DNA of 64,000 bases from Terribacillus saccharophilus. Its GTDB lineage: Bacteria; Bacillota; Bacilli; Bacillales; Amphibacillaceae. The notes beneath the pieces are model-generated. The model was not told where the DNA came from. It was given only the letters and a program-made list of their open reading frames with translations, and ran no database searches. Below, one piece after another: positions 43,956 to 52,978 of this stretch. Made by a program: the position numbers and the translations under genes. The stretch covers positions 62,001 through 126,000 of the forward strand of contig NZ_NPBJ01000004.1 of the NCBI RefSeq assembly GCF_002272075.1, in the 5' to 3' direction. The stretch's first letter is position 1, and every line of letters starts with the position of its first letter.

Positions 43956-44483
43956 GTGAAAAAGCTTATGTATTTGCTTGCGTTAACGGCTATCGTAGCC
44001 ATTTTTGCAACAGGTTGTTCAAATGCTGAAGAAAGTAAATCTGACAGCGGTTCGGAAAAAACAGAAACGACCGATGTCAAAAAAGAACTTCTGCATACGC
44101 AAATGGATTTCACAGCAGATTTCAGTCCTAACTATTCACCAATTGCAGCTTATCAGACAGCTCTAGCTGACGAAGCTTCAACTGAAGATGTTATCAAGAC
44201 TTCCGCTGAGGCTGCCAAGAAAGCAGCGGAAGAAGGTGCTGCAAAGCTTGCAGATTACAAGCTGGAAAGCAATCTTCCAGATGAAGAGAAAGAAGCCTTC
44301 ACTGCTTCGCTTGATTCTTTGAAAGCATACTTTGAGGAAGTGAGCAAAGCAATCGATGCTTCTCAAACAGAGCCAAACTTAGATGCAGCTCAGAAACAAT
44401 TCGATACTTTCCAGTCTGACTTGGAAGGAATCTATAAAGATGCTGGACTTCAAGTACCGGATATGGCAACAGCTCTAAGCTAA
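43956..44483 (+). CDS. Secreted lipoprotein of unknown function
   Basis: A 175-residue precursor. The signal peptide ends in the lipobox FATGCSN, so Cys21 is lipidated and the mature protein is anchored on the outer membrane face. A Ser/Glu/Lys linker follows, then an all-helical acidic domain rich in Ala, Glu and Lys. I recognise no family. The RBS agaaagggg is strong. It is a single-gene unit with its own terminator. Confidence 0.8.
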   Translation: MKKLMYLLALTAIVAIFATGCSNAEESKSDSGSEKTETTDVKKELLHTQMDFTADFSPNYSPIAAYQTALADEASTEDVIKTSAEAAKKAAEEGAAKLADYKLESNLPDEEKEAFTASLDSLKAYFEEVSKAIDASQTEPNLDAAQKQFDTFQSDLEGIYKDAGLQVPDMATALS

Positions 44484-44486
44484 AGA

Positions 44487-44519
44487 AAAACGATGCAGAC
44501 TAGTCTGCATCGTTTTTTT
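44487..44519. terminator. Bidirectional terminator between the lipoprotein gene and ypwA
   Basis: Perfect 13-bp stem aaaacgatgcaga with tctgcatcgtttt, T-runs on both strands. Confidence 0.9.
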
Positions 44520-46008
44520 ATAATTGATAGATTTTGCTGTATTTCTCAGTTAGATAACTTACAAGATAATCAGCATTCAATCCTTCACCTGTAACATCCT
44601 GCAGCAATTCCAACGGTTTTTTAGCTTTTCCATATTGATGGATTTGATCTGTCAACCATTGCTTGATCGGGGCAAAGTCGCCTTTTTCTATCAGATTATC
44701 TGTATCCAAAGAATCCTGCATTTTGGCATGGAACTGTGCTGCATACATATAACCTAGTGCATACGATGGGAAATAGCCGAAGTCCCCGCCTGACCAGTGG
44801 ATATCCTGCAGCACGCCTTGAGCATCACTATCAGGCACAATACCAAGGTATTCTTCCATCTTACTATTCCAGATTTCCGGCAGATCCTTTACAGCAATTT
44901 CGTCTTTGAATAATGCCTTCTCCAGTTCATAGCGAATCATAATATGCAATGCATATGTCAATTCGTCAGCCTCAATCCGGATAAATGATGCTTTTACTTC
45001 ATTCACCGCCTGATAAAAGGTGTCAAAATCGATTTCCTTTAATGATGCAGGTGCGTAAGTTTTGAATTCCTCGAAGTGCCCCTTCCAGAATGCTTCGCTT
45101 CGTGCGACGAAGTTTTCCCAGAATAAAGACTGAGATTCATGGATTCCCATGCTCGTTCCGCTTGCTAAAGGTGTTGCCGCTAATGCTTCTGCTATGTTCT
45201 GTTCATAAAGCGCATGTCCGCCTTCGTGAATTGTACCGAAGACAGCCATACGAAAATCTTCTTCATCGTAACGAGTTGTAATTCGGACATCCTTCGGGTT
45301 CAGTGTGATTTCAAACGGGTGAATTGTATCGTCCAGTCTTCCCGCTTCAAAGTCATATCCCATTTTCTTCAGGACAGAAATCGTGAAAGCTTTTTGCTGT
45401 TCTTTAGAAAAATGTGTCTGGAGCACACTAGTGTCTGGTTTCACATTCGATTGTTTGATTTGCTCAAGTAAATTTGTAAGGGATTTGCGTAATGCTGGGA
45501 ACACTTCATCCAGTGTCTCCATCGTCACGCCGGGCTCATACATATCCAACAGAACGTCATAAGCATGCTGTTCAGCATTCCAATAGGAAGCGAATTTCTT
45601 CTTATAAGTGACCAGTTCCTCCAAATATGGCTGGAGCAAACTGAAATCCCCTTTCTCCCTTGCTTCTCCCCAGACTGATTCAGCTTTGGATTGAAGCATG
45701 ATATATGCTTTAAACTCTGCCTCAGGAATTTTCTTGTTGCGATCGTATTCTTTTTCACTTTCCGCTAGTGATTTGATTAGAATGTCGTCCTCGGCGATGG
45801 GCTTAAGTTCATCAATCAGTTCTTTCAGTTTGTCAGATGTGGATAGACGATGCGACTGCTGTGATAAGTAGCTAATCGCTTCAGCCCGATATTCCATACC
45901 GGATTTCGGCGCTTTCGTCCGCAAGTCCCAATGCATGAGGGCAATTGCTTCTTCATAAGCTTTTTGTTCCTTGATCAAGTCCCAATATTGCTGTGTTGCA
46001 TCTGACAT
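44518..46008 (-). CDS. ypwA: M32-family metallocarboxypeptidase (Taq type)
   Basis: A 496-residue zinc carboxypeptidase. The HEXXH zinc motif appears as GTIHEGGHALYEQN near residue 260; a downstream HESQSLFWEN block supplies the third ligand, and RITTRYDEEDF precedes the motif. Length and sequence match B. subtilis YpwA and Thermus Taq carboxypeptidase. It trims C-terminal residues from peptides in the cytoplasm. It lies 17 bp after the ypsC-type methyltransferase gene and is probably co-transcribed with it. Confidence 0.93.
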   Translation of the reverse strand: MSDATQQYWDLIKEQKAYEEAIALMHWDLRTKAPKSGMEYRAEAISYLSQQSHRLSTSDKLKELIDELKPIAEDDILIKSLAESEKEYDRNKKIPEAEFKAYIMLQSKAESVWGEAREKGDFSLLQPYLEELVTYKKKFASYWNAEQHAYDVLLDMYEPGVTMETLDEVFPALRKSLTNLLEQIKQSNVKPDTSVLQTHFSKEQQKAFTISVLKKMGYDFEAGRLDDTIHPFEITLNPKDVRITTRYDEEDFRMAVFGTIHEGGHALYEQNIAEALAATPLASGTSMGIHESQSLFWENFVARSEAFWKGHFEEFKTYAPASLKEIDFDTFYQAVNEVKASFIRIEADELTYALHIMIRYELEKALFKDEIAVKDLPEIWNSKMEEYLGIVPDSDAQGVLQDIHWSGGDFGYFPSYALGYMYAAQFHAKMQDSLDTDNLIEKGDFAPIKQWLTDQIHQYGKAKKPLELLQDVTGEGLNADYLVSYLTEKYSKIYQL

Positions 46009-46025
46009 ACTATCCGCTCCCTTTT

Positions 46026-47162
46026 TCAGATATGTTTACCGAAATACTGATAATAATCGGTTTTGATAAAACCGTTGAAAAGCTTGCGTTTCTTAGTTGC
46101 CTGCTTGCCATAGAATGTTTCAAAGCCTTCGTGAGATGTTAAGATATAACCGCTCCAAGAAGGGTTATCCTTCATGATGGAACCTAGCTCTTTATAGGCC
46201 TTTTCCACCTCAGGGCGATCTCCCAATCTTTCCCCATATGGCGGATTCGTTATCATATAGCCATTATCCTGCTTCGGATTCCAATCCGCCACCTGCATTT
46301 GTCTCCAGTTGACCAATTCGCCAAGACCCGCTTCAATACTATTTGCCTTCGCAATTTCCACCATTTTATGGTCGATATCCGATCCAGAAATATAGAGTTC
46401 TTGATCATAATTAGCTAAATCCTCCGCTTCTTCCAATGCCTTTTCCCATAAGTCGGATTTTATCCAGTGCCAGTTTTCGGCATCAAATTCTCGGTTAAAT
46501 CCAGGGGCAATGTTCTGACCGATTAGTGCGGCTTCGATGGCAATCGTTCCGCTACCGCAGAATGGATCATGAAGTGGAAATTCCGGACGCCAATTCGTCA
46601 AAAGTACCATCGCAGCTGCAAGAGTTTCTTTAATCGGTGCTTCGCCTTGCCCGACGCGATAGCCGCGTTTATGCAACCCTGTACCGCTTGTGTCCAATGT
46701 CAAACTGACCGTATCCTTCAAGATAGCCACTTCAATCCGGTGTCTTGGACCTGACTCATCCAACCAAGAAGCAATGCCATGCTTCTGTTTCAGTCTTTCT
46801 ACTACCGCCTTTTTTACAATACGCTGACAGTCAGGGACACTATAAAGCGTCGATTTGACGCTTTTTCCAATGACTGGGAATTCTCCATTTTCCTGTATGT
46901 ACGTTTCCCATGGCAATGCCTTTGTCTGTTCAAAGAGCTCATCAAAAGTAGTCGCCTTGAATTCGCCGACCAGCACTTTAATACGATCGGCTGTCCGCAG
47001 CCAGAGATTGCAGCGTACAATAGCGGACGGATCCGCTTGGAATACTACTCTGCCATTATCTACTTGTACATCTTCATAGCCCAGTTGCTTCACTTCGCGT
47101 GCAACAACTGATTCCAGTCCCATCGCAGCAGTGGCAATTAGGGTCACTTGCCTTTTCATCAT
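46026..47162 (-). CDS. ypsC: THUMP-domain 23S rRNA guanine-N2 methyltransferase-like protein
   Basis: A 378-residue enzyme. The N-terminus has a ferredoxin-like/THUMP RNA-binding region (about residues 1-155). The C-terminal SAM-dependent methyltransferase domain has DPFCGSGTIAIEAALIG near residue 205 and the catalytic TNPPYGERLG near 305, an NPPY motif for base N-methylation. It corresponds to B. subtilis YpsC and to the RlmL N-terminal methyltransferase. ATG 47162 follows gagg. It lies directly downstream of the rnpB terminator, as in B. subtilis. Confidence 0.9.
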   Translation of the reverse strand: MMKRQVTLIATAAMGLESVVAREVKQLGYEDVQVDNGRVVFQADPSAIVRCNLWLRTADRIKVLVGEFKATTFDELFEQTKALPWETYIQENGEFPVIGKSVKSTLYSVPDCQRIVKKAVVERLKQKHGIASWLDESGPRHRIEVAILKDTVSLTLDTSGTGLHKRGYRVGQGEAPIKETLAAAMVLLTNWRPEFPLHDPFCGSGTIAIEAALIGQNIAPGFNREFDAENWHWIKSDLWEKALEEAEDLANYDQELYISGSDIDHKMVEIAKANSIEAGLGELVNWRQMQVADWNPKQDNGYMITNPPYGERLGDRPEVEKAYKELGSIMKDNPSWSGYILTSHEGFETFYGKQATKKRKLFNGFIKTDYYQYFGKHI

Positions 47163-47189
47163 GTAAAACCTCGCTTTTATGTATTAAAA

Positions 47190-47226
47190 AGCCCTCTCTA
47201 GCTGAAACCAGTTAGAAAGGGCTGTT
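47190..47226 (-). terminator. Terminator of rnpB
   Basis: On the minus strand agccctttctaac pairs with gctagagagggct (one mismatch) followed by TTTTT. It lies about 15 bases past the RNA 3' end. Confidence 0.8.
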
Positions 47227-47236
47227 TGTTGTATAC

Positions 47237-47635
47237 AGTGGACCAAATGAATGTTCTGTAAGCCATGTTCTGTACCGATGCACTGCGAGCGGTGGTCAGC
47301 CTCGTACAACGGCAGTAATCATCTATCTACAAGCTCATCGCTTGTCCCTTTTTAGGTTGAATTCCCATAATCAAGGGTGCCCCTACCAACATTTGGGTTG
47401 CTCACTCGTGGGGTTTACCTCGTTCCACTCAGCAAGTTTCCAAGCTGACTACGTCACTGTGGCACTTTCAAGACATGTCAGCCATATCCGAAGACTTAGG
47501 CTTTCTGCCTGCCGTTAGCATTACTGCTACCTTGGCTTATGAATTCGCCAAGCACGAACACTACAAGCATCTCAGCCTGTGTGAGCATGGACTTTCCTCT
47601 GCATCACTGCAGCGATTACTCAAACATTCATTTTT
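47237..47635 (-). ncRNA. rnpB: RNase P RNA, Bacillus type B
   Basis: About 400 nt on the minus strand carry the conserved RNase P RNA elements. They include gaggaaagtccatgctc near the 5' end, aacggcaggcagaaagcc, aagtgccacagtgacg, gtggaacgaggtaaacccc, and the 3' part tagatagatgattactgcc and acagaacatggcttacag. The outer helix P1 is formed by aatgaatgtt with aacattcatt. Layout and size match the B. subtilis type B RNA. It processes the 5' ends of pre-tRNAs. Exact ends are estimated from P1. The gpsB-rnpB-ypsC order is conserved in Bacillus. Confidence 0.95.
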
Positions 47636-47689
47636 AAGTTGCTAACCTATTGTACGCGGTTCGACGTCAATAGTCAAGACCGCCCAGCA

Positions 47690-48064
47690 TCAAACATCAT
47701 TCTCTGCGAATTTTTTTCCGAAAACGGCCTTTTCCAAATTGGACAGACGTTTAAGGATGTCATAATTCACTTGATGATTCATCTGTGTCTCTCGCTCTCG
47801 CACAGGAGCAGCTGGCTGTGGAGCTTGTTCTTTCGGCTGCTGTGCAGATCTGGATGATCTGGTCGTGTCGTTCGAGGACTGCTGCTGTCTAAGACGTTCA
47901 TTCTCACTTTTCAGCCGATCGATTTCTTTTTGGAATGTTTCATAATCCTGAATGATCTTATCCAAATACTCATCGACTTCATCTTGGTTATAACCACGCA
48001 TACCTGTTTTAAAATTCTTTTCAAAGATATCTTTTTGTGTCAGTTGGATGTTTGCCAAAGCCAT
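47690..48064 (-). CDS. gpsB: Cell division regulator GpsB
   Basis: A 124-residue coiled-coil protein. The DivIVA-like N-terminal domain has LTQKDIFEKNFKTGMRGYNQDEVDEYLDKIIQDY (membrane and partner binding). A Gln/Ser/Pro-rich linker follows, then the C-terminal trimerisation helix NYDILKRLSNLEKAVFG. GpsB shuttles PBP1 between septum and side wall; the ponA gene for PBP1 is in this same window. ATG 48064 is preferred with gaggtg upstream over the ATG two codons earlier. Confidence 0.95.
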   Translation of the reverse strand: MALANIQLTQKDIFEKNFKTGMRGYNQDEVDEYLDKIIQDYETFQKEIDRLKSENERLRQQQSSNDTTRSSRSAQQPKEQAPQPAAPVRERETQMNHQVNYDILKRLSNLEKAVFGKKFAENDV

Positions 48065-48139
48065 ACACAAGTCACCTCATTTATACAATTGTATATAAGT
48101 CCATTCTTTCAAAATCATCCGCAATTGTCAATTTTCTTC

Positions 48140-48718
48140 TCATGTCTGGTCCCAATAATTAGGATCGTTCATTTGTTCCCGCTCAAGTGTGTCCTGCAAA
48201 TCCAGCGCGGTTATATAGTAGAGCCCATAATCATGCGCTTCTTGATAGCTGCGTGCTTCTTTTAGGAAAAAATCGACACTTCCTGTCTGGTTTTCGTCAA
48301 ACATGACAAGAGCAGCCTCTGTTTTAGACAGCATCCATTTATCACGTGCCTTGAATTGGTAAGGTCCCTTATAGTCACCTTCATATATCGGCTGGTAAAA
48401 ATCAGCAAGCATGATCACTTCTTGGTACTCTTCCTGCAGATCTTCGGACCAGCGCGCGTCCTGATTATCAAAAGGCGGGATGACAGCAAGCTGGATATCA
48501 TATTCCTCTTCCTTTAAATCAAGTACAACCTGGGCTGTCCACAACTCTACACCAGTTTGTCCTGACAGGAGCACCCATTCCAATCCAGCTTCAATCAGAC
48601 CGAGCAGCTTGTCCCGTATTGTTTGCTTGATATAATGCACTCGAGGATCACTCATTTTAAAGATTCCCATTTCGTAGTGCTTGTATCCAGTAACGTATAA
48701 ATTCTTCATTTGGGACAT
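48140..48718 (-). CDS. ypsA: YpsA (DUF1273, SLOG-fold protein)
   Basis: A 192-residue protein of the DprA/LOG-like SLOG superfamily: NLYVTGYKHYEMGIF at the N-terminus, LEWVLLSGQTGVELWTAQVVLDLK with the glycine-rich nucleotide-binding loop near residue 55, and FDNQDARW. In B. subtilis YpsA is linked to cell division and GpsB, which fits its position next to gpsB. Start uncertain: ATG 48718 lies very close to gaggag, ATG 48709 rather far from it. Confidence 0.92.
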   Translation of the reverse strand: MSQMKNLYVTGYKHYEMGIFKMSDPRVHYIKQTIRDKLLGLIEAGLEWVLLSGQTGVELWTAQVVLDLKEEEYDIQLAVIPPFDNQDARWSEDLQEEYQEVIMLADFYQPIYEGDYKGPYQFKARDKWMLSKTEAALVMFDENQTGSVDFFLKEARSYQEAHDYGLYYITALDLQDTLEREQMNDPNYWDQT

Positions 48719-48753
48719 GCGCTCCTCTTCTTTTCACTGTTTCTATCTAAACA

Positions 48754-48780
48754 TAAAAGAGCTGGCTGACGCCAGCTCTA
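48754..48780 (-). terminator. Terminator of cotD
   Basis: Stem agagctggc with gccagctct and minus-strand TTTTAT, 10 bases after the cotD stop. Confidence 0.75.
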
Positions 48781-48789
48781 ATAGGACTA

Positions 48790-49230
48790 TTAGTACCACT
48801 TTTTCTGCGTTGGTTTAGGTTTTGGTGCCATTTGCGGTTTTGGCTGCTCAGGCATTGGCTGGTACATTTGCGGGCTTACCTGCTGCGGCATTGGCATAGG
48901 TGCCGGAGCCTGCATAGGCATAGCCATTGGCATCGGACCGCAGTCCTTGCAAGGATTCGGTCTCGGCGGGCTGTTGTGAGTCGGGCTAAGATGTGTCTGC
49001 TCCATCGATTGTTCATTAGCAAAAGAAGTCGTGTGCGGATACGCGTGGACATTCTTCACCTTATGATGGTTCACCACTGTTGTATGAACTGGGTGTATAT
49101 GCTCAATTACCTCTTCAGAGTAAGTGTGTTCTACATTGTTGATAACAGGATCGACTATCGTCTTCGTTCCGCAGTGCACTGGACCACAATGGACTGGGCG
49201 CGGAGGAGGACAGCAATGTCTTTTACGCAT
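48790..49230 (-). CDS. cotD: CotD-family spore coat protein
   Basis: A 146-residue inner-coat-type protein. It starts MRKRHCCPPPRPVHCGPVHC, continues with the CotD core (TKTIVDPVINNVEHTYSEEV, then HIHPVHTTVVNHHKVKNVHAYPH) rich in His, and adds a Pro/Met/Gln-rich tail (PMPMAMPMQAPAPMPMPQ). B. subtilis CotD has only about 75 residues, so the C-terminal repeat half is an extension. The Cys and His content suits cross-linking or metal binding in the coat. ATG 49230 follows aaagggga. Expected control is by sigma-K in the mother cell; no such promoter was confirmed. Confidence 0.85.
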   Translation of the reverse strand: MRKRHCCPPPRPVHCGPVHCGTKTIVDPVINNVEHTYSEEVIEHIHPVHTTVVNHHKVKNVHAYPHTTSFANEQSMEQTHLSPTHNSPPRPNPCKDCGPMPMAMPMQAPAPMPMPQQVSPQMYQPMPEQPKPQMAPKPKPTQKKWY

Positions 49231-49310
49231 GTTCTTTCCCCTTTCTGTATTGGATTCTCTATAACATATGAAAGGGCGAAAGAACATGTACTATGACAAT
49301 CACCTATATT

Positions 49311-50351
49311 TCAGGCGTTTTGACTGATTAACCTGTCCGTATTTTTTAATGCTTCCAAGTTTTGAGCTCCAATTCCGAACATGCTGATCCGCAGTTCAAG
49401 CTCCAGCTGCTCGAATCGTTGGAGCAATGCTTCTTTCGAATCCACAGCTTCCGGCAAAATGGAACGTCCGTAACCTGCCATGTCAGCTCCTAAAGCTATC
49501 GCTTTAGCTGCATCAACGCCATTTGTTATTCCTCCGCTGGCAATCAGGCAGTCAGGAGGTTTTGGCATTCCGCTCAGCCTTTTAACGCATTTAGCAGTCG
49601 GAAGGCCCCAATCAAGAAATGCTGACGCGGCTCTTTGTTTTATAGTATTCTGAGAACGATATTTCTCTACTTCTATCCAAGAAGTACCTCCAGCACCTGC
49701 TGTATCAATGAATTGTACGCCTGCTCCAATTAGCTGACTGCATGTGTCAGGAGCAATCCCGAAGCCCACTTCCTTGACTCCGACAGGCACAGACAATGTA
49801 TCTGCTACTTTCGCAATTTTAGACAAAAGTCCGCTGAAATTAGTATCTCCCTCATCTTGGAAAATTTCCTGCATGCTATTAAGATGCAGCACAATGGCAT
49901 CTGCGCCTGTCAGACGAACGATTTGACTGCATTCTTCAGGTCCATAACCATAATTCAGCTGGACAGCACCGATATTTGCGAAAATAGGAATTGTCGGCGC
50001 TTCTTCCCGAAGCTGAAAACTTGCAGCGGCCGCCTTATTTTCCAGCGCCACTCGACTAGATCCAAGCCCGAGTGCCCAGCCTTTTTCCTCGGCAGCACTC
50101 GCTAAGTTCCGGTTAATTTCATGGGCACGGGGCGTACCACCTGTCATACTGCTGATCAGAAAAGGCACTTTCACTTGTTTATGAAGAAATGTGGCACTAG
50201 TATCAATTGAATCGAAGCTGATTTCAGGAAGAGCCTGATGCTCGAATCGGTATGATTCGAAGCCAGTTGAGATACCTTTTCCTTGTACTTGTTCATTCAA
50301 CGTAATATGTATATGTTCATCCTTACGGTTATGTATGGATCTGTCTGTCAT
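49311..50351 (-). CDS. fni: Type 2 isopentenyl-diphosphate delta-isomerase
   Basis: A 346-residue FMN- and NADPH-dependent TIM-barrel enzyme that interconverts IPP and DMAPP. Motifs: RKDEHI at residues 9-14, FLISSMTGGTPRAHEIN near 70, GSSRVAL, VGVKEVGFGIA near 205, and the FMN-binding ASGGITNGVDAAKAIALGAD. It is the last gene of the carotenoid operon and lies 23 bp after the crtP stop, where it would raise the supply of C15 precursor. ATG 50351 fits the family N-terminus; its RBS (agggggaa) is moderate. The longer frame to 50468 lies inside crtP. Confidence 0.92.
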   Translation of the reverse strand: MTDRSIHNRKDEHIHITLNEQVQGKGISTGFESYRFEHQALPEISFDSIDTSATFLHKQVKVPFLISSMTGGTPRAHEINRNLASAAEEKGWALGLGSSRVALENKAAAASFQLREEAPTIPIFANIGAVQLNYGYGPEECSQIVRLTGADAIVLHLNSMQEIFQDEGDTNFSGLLSKIAKVADTLSVPVGVKEVGFGIAPDTCSQLIGAGVQFIDTAGAGGTSWIEVEKYRSQNTIKQRAASAFLDWGLPTAKCVKRLSGMPKPPDCLIASGGITNGVDAAKAIALGADMAGYGRSILPEAVDSKEALLQRFEQLELELRISMFGIGAQNLEALKNTDRLISQNA

Positions 50352-50374
50352 CCTGTTTCCCCCTGGCTCTAAAC

Positions 50375-51844
50375 CTATCCCTGTATTATTGCTTGCGCTG
50401 TCAGTTTTCCGCTTAATGTGACCATTGGTGTACCACCGCCGGGGTGAGTCGAACCACCCGCAAACCAAAGACCTTTGATATGTGTATCTTTATTTGGTAT
50501 TCGGAAAAAGGCTTGCTGAAGATTATTGGAACTCATTCCATAGATAGCTCCCCGAAAAGCACGAGTGCGTACGGCTAAATCAGCTGGAGTCTGAAGTTCT
50601 TCTATGATAATTGATTCCGATAGAGCAGTAAGCCCTTTATCTTCAAGCTGCTGTATAAGCTGTTCTTTGTACCGTTCTTTATCCTGCAACTGGTTCATAC
50701 CAGTAAGATACGGTGCGTTTGCAAGAACGAATAAATTGCTCATGCTTGCAGGTGCAAGGTCCGGTTCACTTGCTCCAGAAAAACAAATATAAAGTGTCGG
50801 CTCCTTGATAAAATTTTTTTTCTTAAAAATCGATGTGAATTCTGCTTGATAATCGGAAGGGAAGAACACATTATGGTGAGCTAATTGTGCGTAGCGCTTT
50901 TTAATACCTAAAAGCATTGTAAAGCCAGACAAAGAAGGCTCTACTTTCTTTATTTTATGATCAGAAAAATGCGGTCGATCAGACTTATCCAGCAGTCCGC
51001 TGTACATACTGAGGGCATCTCCGTTTCCGATAAGCGTATCACAAGCATAGTCACCTTTGGTAGTCGTAACCCCTGTTACAGCCCCTTTACTTGTCTCTAT
51101 ACTGGTCACATCTGTTTCTTTCTCGACGGTAACCCCTAATTCCACAGCCAGCTTTTCAAATGCTTCCACAAGTTTATACGTGCCACCTTTAATGCCATAA
51201 ACTCCTTCCCCTGCTTCCAAAAATGCAAGCATTGCAAAAATGGATGGCGCCTGAAATGGAGAAGACCCAACATATGTGGCGTACCTGCCGAAAAGACGTA
51301 ATGTATTTGGATGTCGAAAGTACTGTTTTAATAAAGCTTGAAATGATTGTATCGGACGAATCTTGGCAAAATTACGCAAAAGTTCAGGCTGCAGCTTTTC
51401 CTCCCACAGAAAGAGTGGTTTATGAAGAAATGCCTTTTCTGAAATCTGAAACAGCCTTCTGCTTTCAGCAAGGAAAGCAGGATAAGCTTTTGCATCAGCT
51501 TTGCTGTAGGCGGCTAGCTGCTCCTGCATCCTCTCAACATCTGGTGTCAGTTCGACGACGTTCCCATCCGGAAAAAAATTCTTTCCGATTGGGGAAATTG
51601 GATAGAAAGATAAATAATTTCTGCTGTCTCGCCCCGTATCATGAATTACTTGTTCAAAGATATGCTTTAGTGTGATGGTGCTGGGTCCCAGATCAAAGTG
51701 AAAGCCACCTTTATTAACCTGTTGGAGCTTGCCGCCAAGTGTTTTGTTCTTCTCAAGTATTTTAACATCCCAGCCAGCGTGGGCAAGGTAAATACTGGTC
51801 GTTAACCCCCCTAACCCGCCACCTATAATAACAGCTCGTTTCAT
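50375..51844 (-). CDS. crtP: CrtP-type C30 carotenoid oxidase (desaturase paralogue 3)
   Basis: A 489-residue FAD amine-oxidase-type enzyme. The N-terminal motif is AVIIGGGLGGLTTSIYLAHAG; GFHFDLGPSTITL, YVGSSPFQAPSIFAMLAFLE, QLAHHNVFFPSDY and GGSTHPGGGTPMVTLSGK follow. The QLAHHN block and the GLGG motif are closer to staphylococcal CrtP (4,4'-diaponeurosporene oxygenase) than to CrtN, so terminal methyl oxidation is the likely role. ATG 51844 overlaps the glycosyltransferase stop (ATGA). An upstream in-frame ATG adds eight residues inside that gene and is not needed. Confidence 0.82.
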   Translation of the reverse strand: MKRAVIIGGGLGGLTTSIYLAHAGWDVKILEKNKTLGGKLQQVNKGGFHFDLGPSTITLKHIFEQVIHDTGRDSRNYLSFYPISPIGKNFFPDGNVVELTPDVERMQEQLAAYSKADAKAYPAFLAESRRLFQISEKAFLHKPLFLWEEKLQPELLRNFAKIRPIQSFQALLKQYFRHPNTLRLFGRYATYVGSSPFQAPSIFAMLAFLEAGEGVYGIKGGTYKLVEAFEKLAVELGVTVEKETDVTSIETSKGAVTGVTTTKGDYACDTLIGNGDALSMYSGLLDKSDRPHFSDHKIKKVEPSLSGFTMLLGIKKRYAQLAHHNVFFPSDYQAEFTSIFKKKNFIKEPTLYICFSGASEPDLAPASMSNLFVLANAPYLTGMNQLQDKERYKEQLIQQLEDKGLTALSESIIIEELQTPADLAVRTRAFRGAIYGMSSNNLQQAFFRIPNKDTHIKGLWFAGGSTHPGGGTPMVTLSGKLTAQAIIQG

Positions 51845-52962
51845 TCGTAATATCTCCTGCCTTTCCATTCATATCCCTCTCTTTGCTTATGAATCCGTAT
51901 TGCATCCAGAGCAAGCAAAATAAAGCAGCTGCATCCAATAGGAAAGAGAAAGGACGTATACCAGCTTGTCTTCGCCTGGGAATCAATGAAAACCTTAATG
52001 ACTGCTCCAATTAGATAAGCTGTAACAGCCGCGAGCACTATCTGCATGTCTCCAGCTATCAATCCGAAAAATATGCAAACCGTCGGCAGCACATACACTA
52101 GTGCATATAACAAACAAATAAATAAAGTAAGGAAAATATTGCTTCCCGTCCCCGTGAAGATATTTTTACGGAATCCTAGCCATACAGAACGGTTCGTTTC
52201 GTACATCCGCATACTGGCGAACTTCTCTCCGCGAAGCAACGCGACTGGAAACTGAGACCGCTTCATAAGACGCATCAGTTCCATATCATCCACTATGGCT
52301 GATTTGATCGCTGCATGACTGCCTGCGTTTTGATAACTTTCCTTGTGGATACAGATAAATGCGCCGTGAGCTGCTGTAAATTTAGGATCTTGAGTTTTTG
52401 TTACTTGTCGGATTGGTAAGTGGCAAATAACGAGGAAAATCATGAACGGAACAAGCATGCGTTCAAGAAAAGTATGAACACGCTGCCTCGGAAACGCGGA
52501 TATCATCCGATAATTCCTGTCAAGAAACGGCTGAAGTAGCGCAAGTCCGTTTTTTTCCACTGTTACATCCGCATCTAGGAACAACAGCCATTCCCCTTCC
52601 GCATGTTCCCCTAATTGCTGACAAGCAAAGTTTTTCCCAGTCCAGCCTGAAGGCAGGTCCTTGCCTTGATAAAGTTTTAAGTTTGAAAGCTTGTACTGGA
52701 ATTGACGTACAACAGCAGATGTTCCATCTGTGGATTGATCATCCAATACAAGGATTTCTTTTATGTAGTCCTGTTGTGGAATCAGGCTTTCAAGTAAGCG
52801 TTCAATATTATCTGCTTCATTACGTGCTGGTATCAATATACACAGTGGCTTTATCGGTGTATTCGCTCTTAATGAACTTTTCGGAAAAGCTGTACTGTTG
52901 TAAAGCACCCAGATCAGCTGAAAAATAAGTAGGGAATGAATGACAAGTAACAGTACAAGCAT
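51841..52962 (-). CDS. crtQ: Carotenoid glycosyltransferase (GT2, CrtQ-like)
   Basis: A 373-residue membrane-bound GT2 enzyme. It has one N-terminal helix and a GT-A domain with CILIPARNEADNIERLLESL, VLDDQSTDGT and the metal-binding LFLDADV. Three or four C-terminal helices follow. QRVHTFLERMLVPFMIF and DDMELMRLMKR resemble staphylococcal CrtQ (4,4'-diaponeurosporenoate glucosyltransferase). It probably glucosylates a hydroxyl or carboxyl of the C30 chain. It starts 16 bp after the acyltransferase stop and overlaps crtP by 4 bases. Confidence 0.82.
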   Translation of the reverse strand: MLVLLLVIHSLLIFQLIWVLYNSTAFPKSSLRANTPIKPLCILIPARNEADNIERLLESLIPQQDYIKEILVLDDQSTDGTSAVVRQFQYKLSNLKLYQGKDLPSGWTGKNFACQQLGEHAEGEWLLFLDADVTVEKNGLALLQPFLDRNYRMISAFPRQRVHTFLERMLVPFMIFLVICHLPIRQVTKTQDPKFTAAHGAFICIHKESYQNAGSHAAIKSAIVDDMELMRLMKRSQFPVALLRGEKFASMRMYETNRSVWLGFRKNIFTGTGSNIFLTLFICLLYALVYVLPTVCIFFGLIAGDMQIVLAAVTAYLIGAVIKVFIDSQAKTSWYTSFLFPIGCSCFILLALDAIRIHKQREGYEWKGRRYYE

Positions 52963-52978
52963 AAATGCTTCTCCCTCC

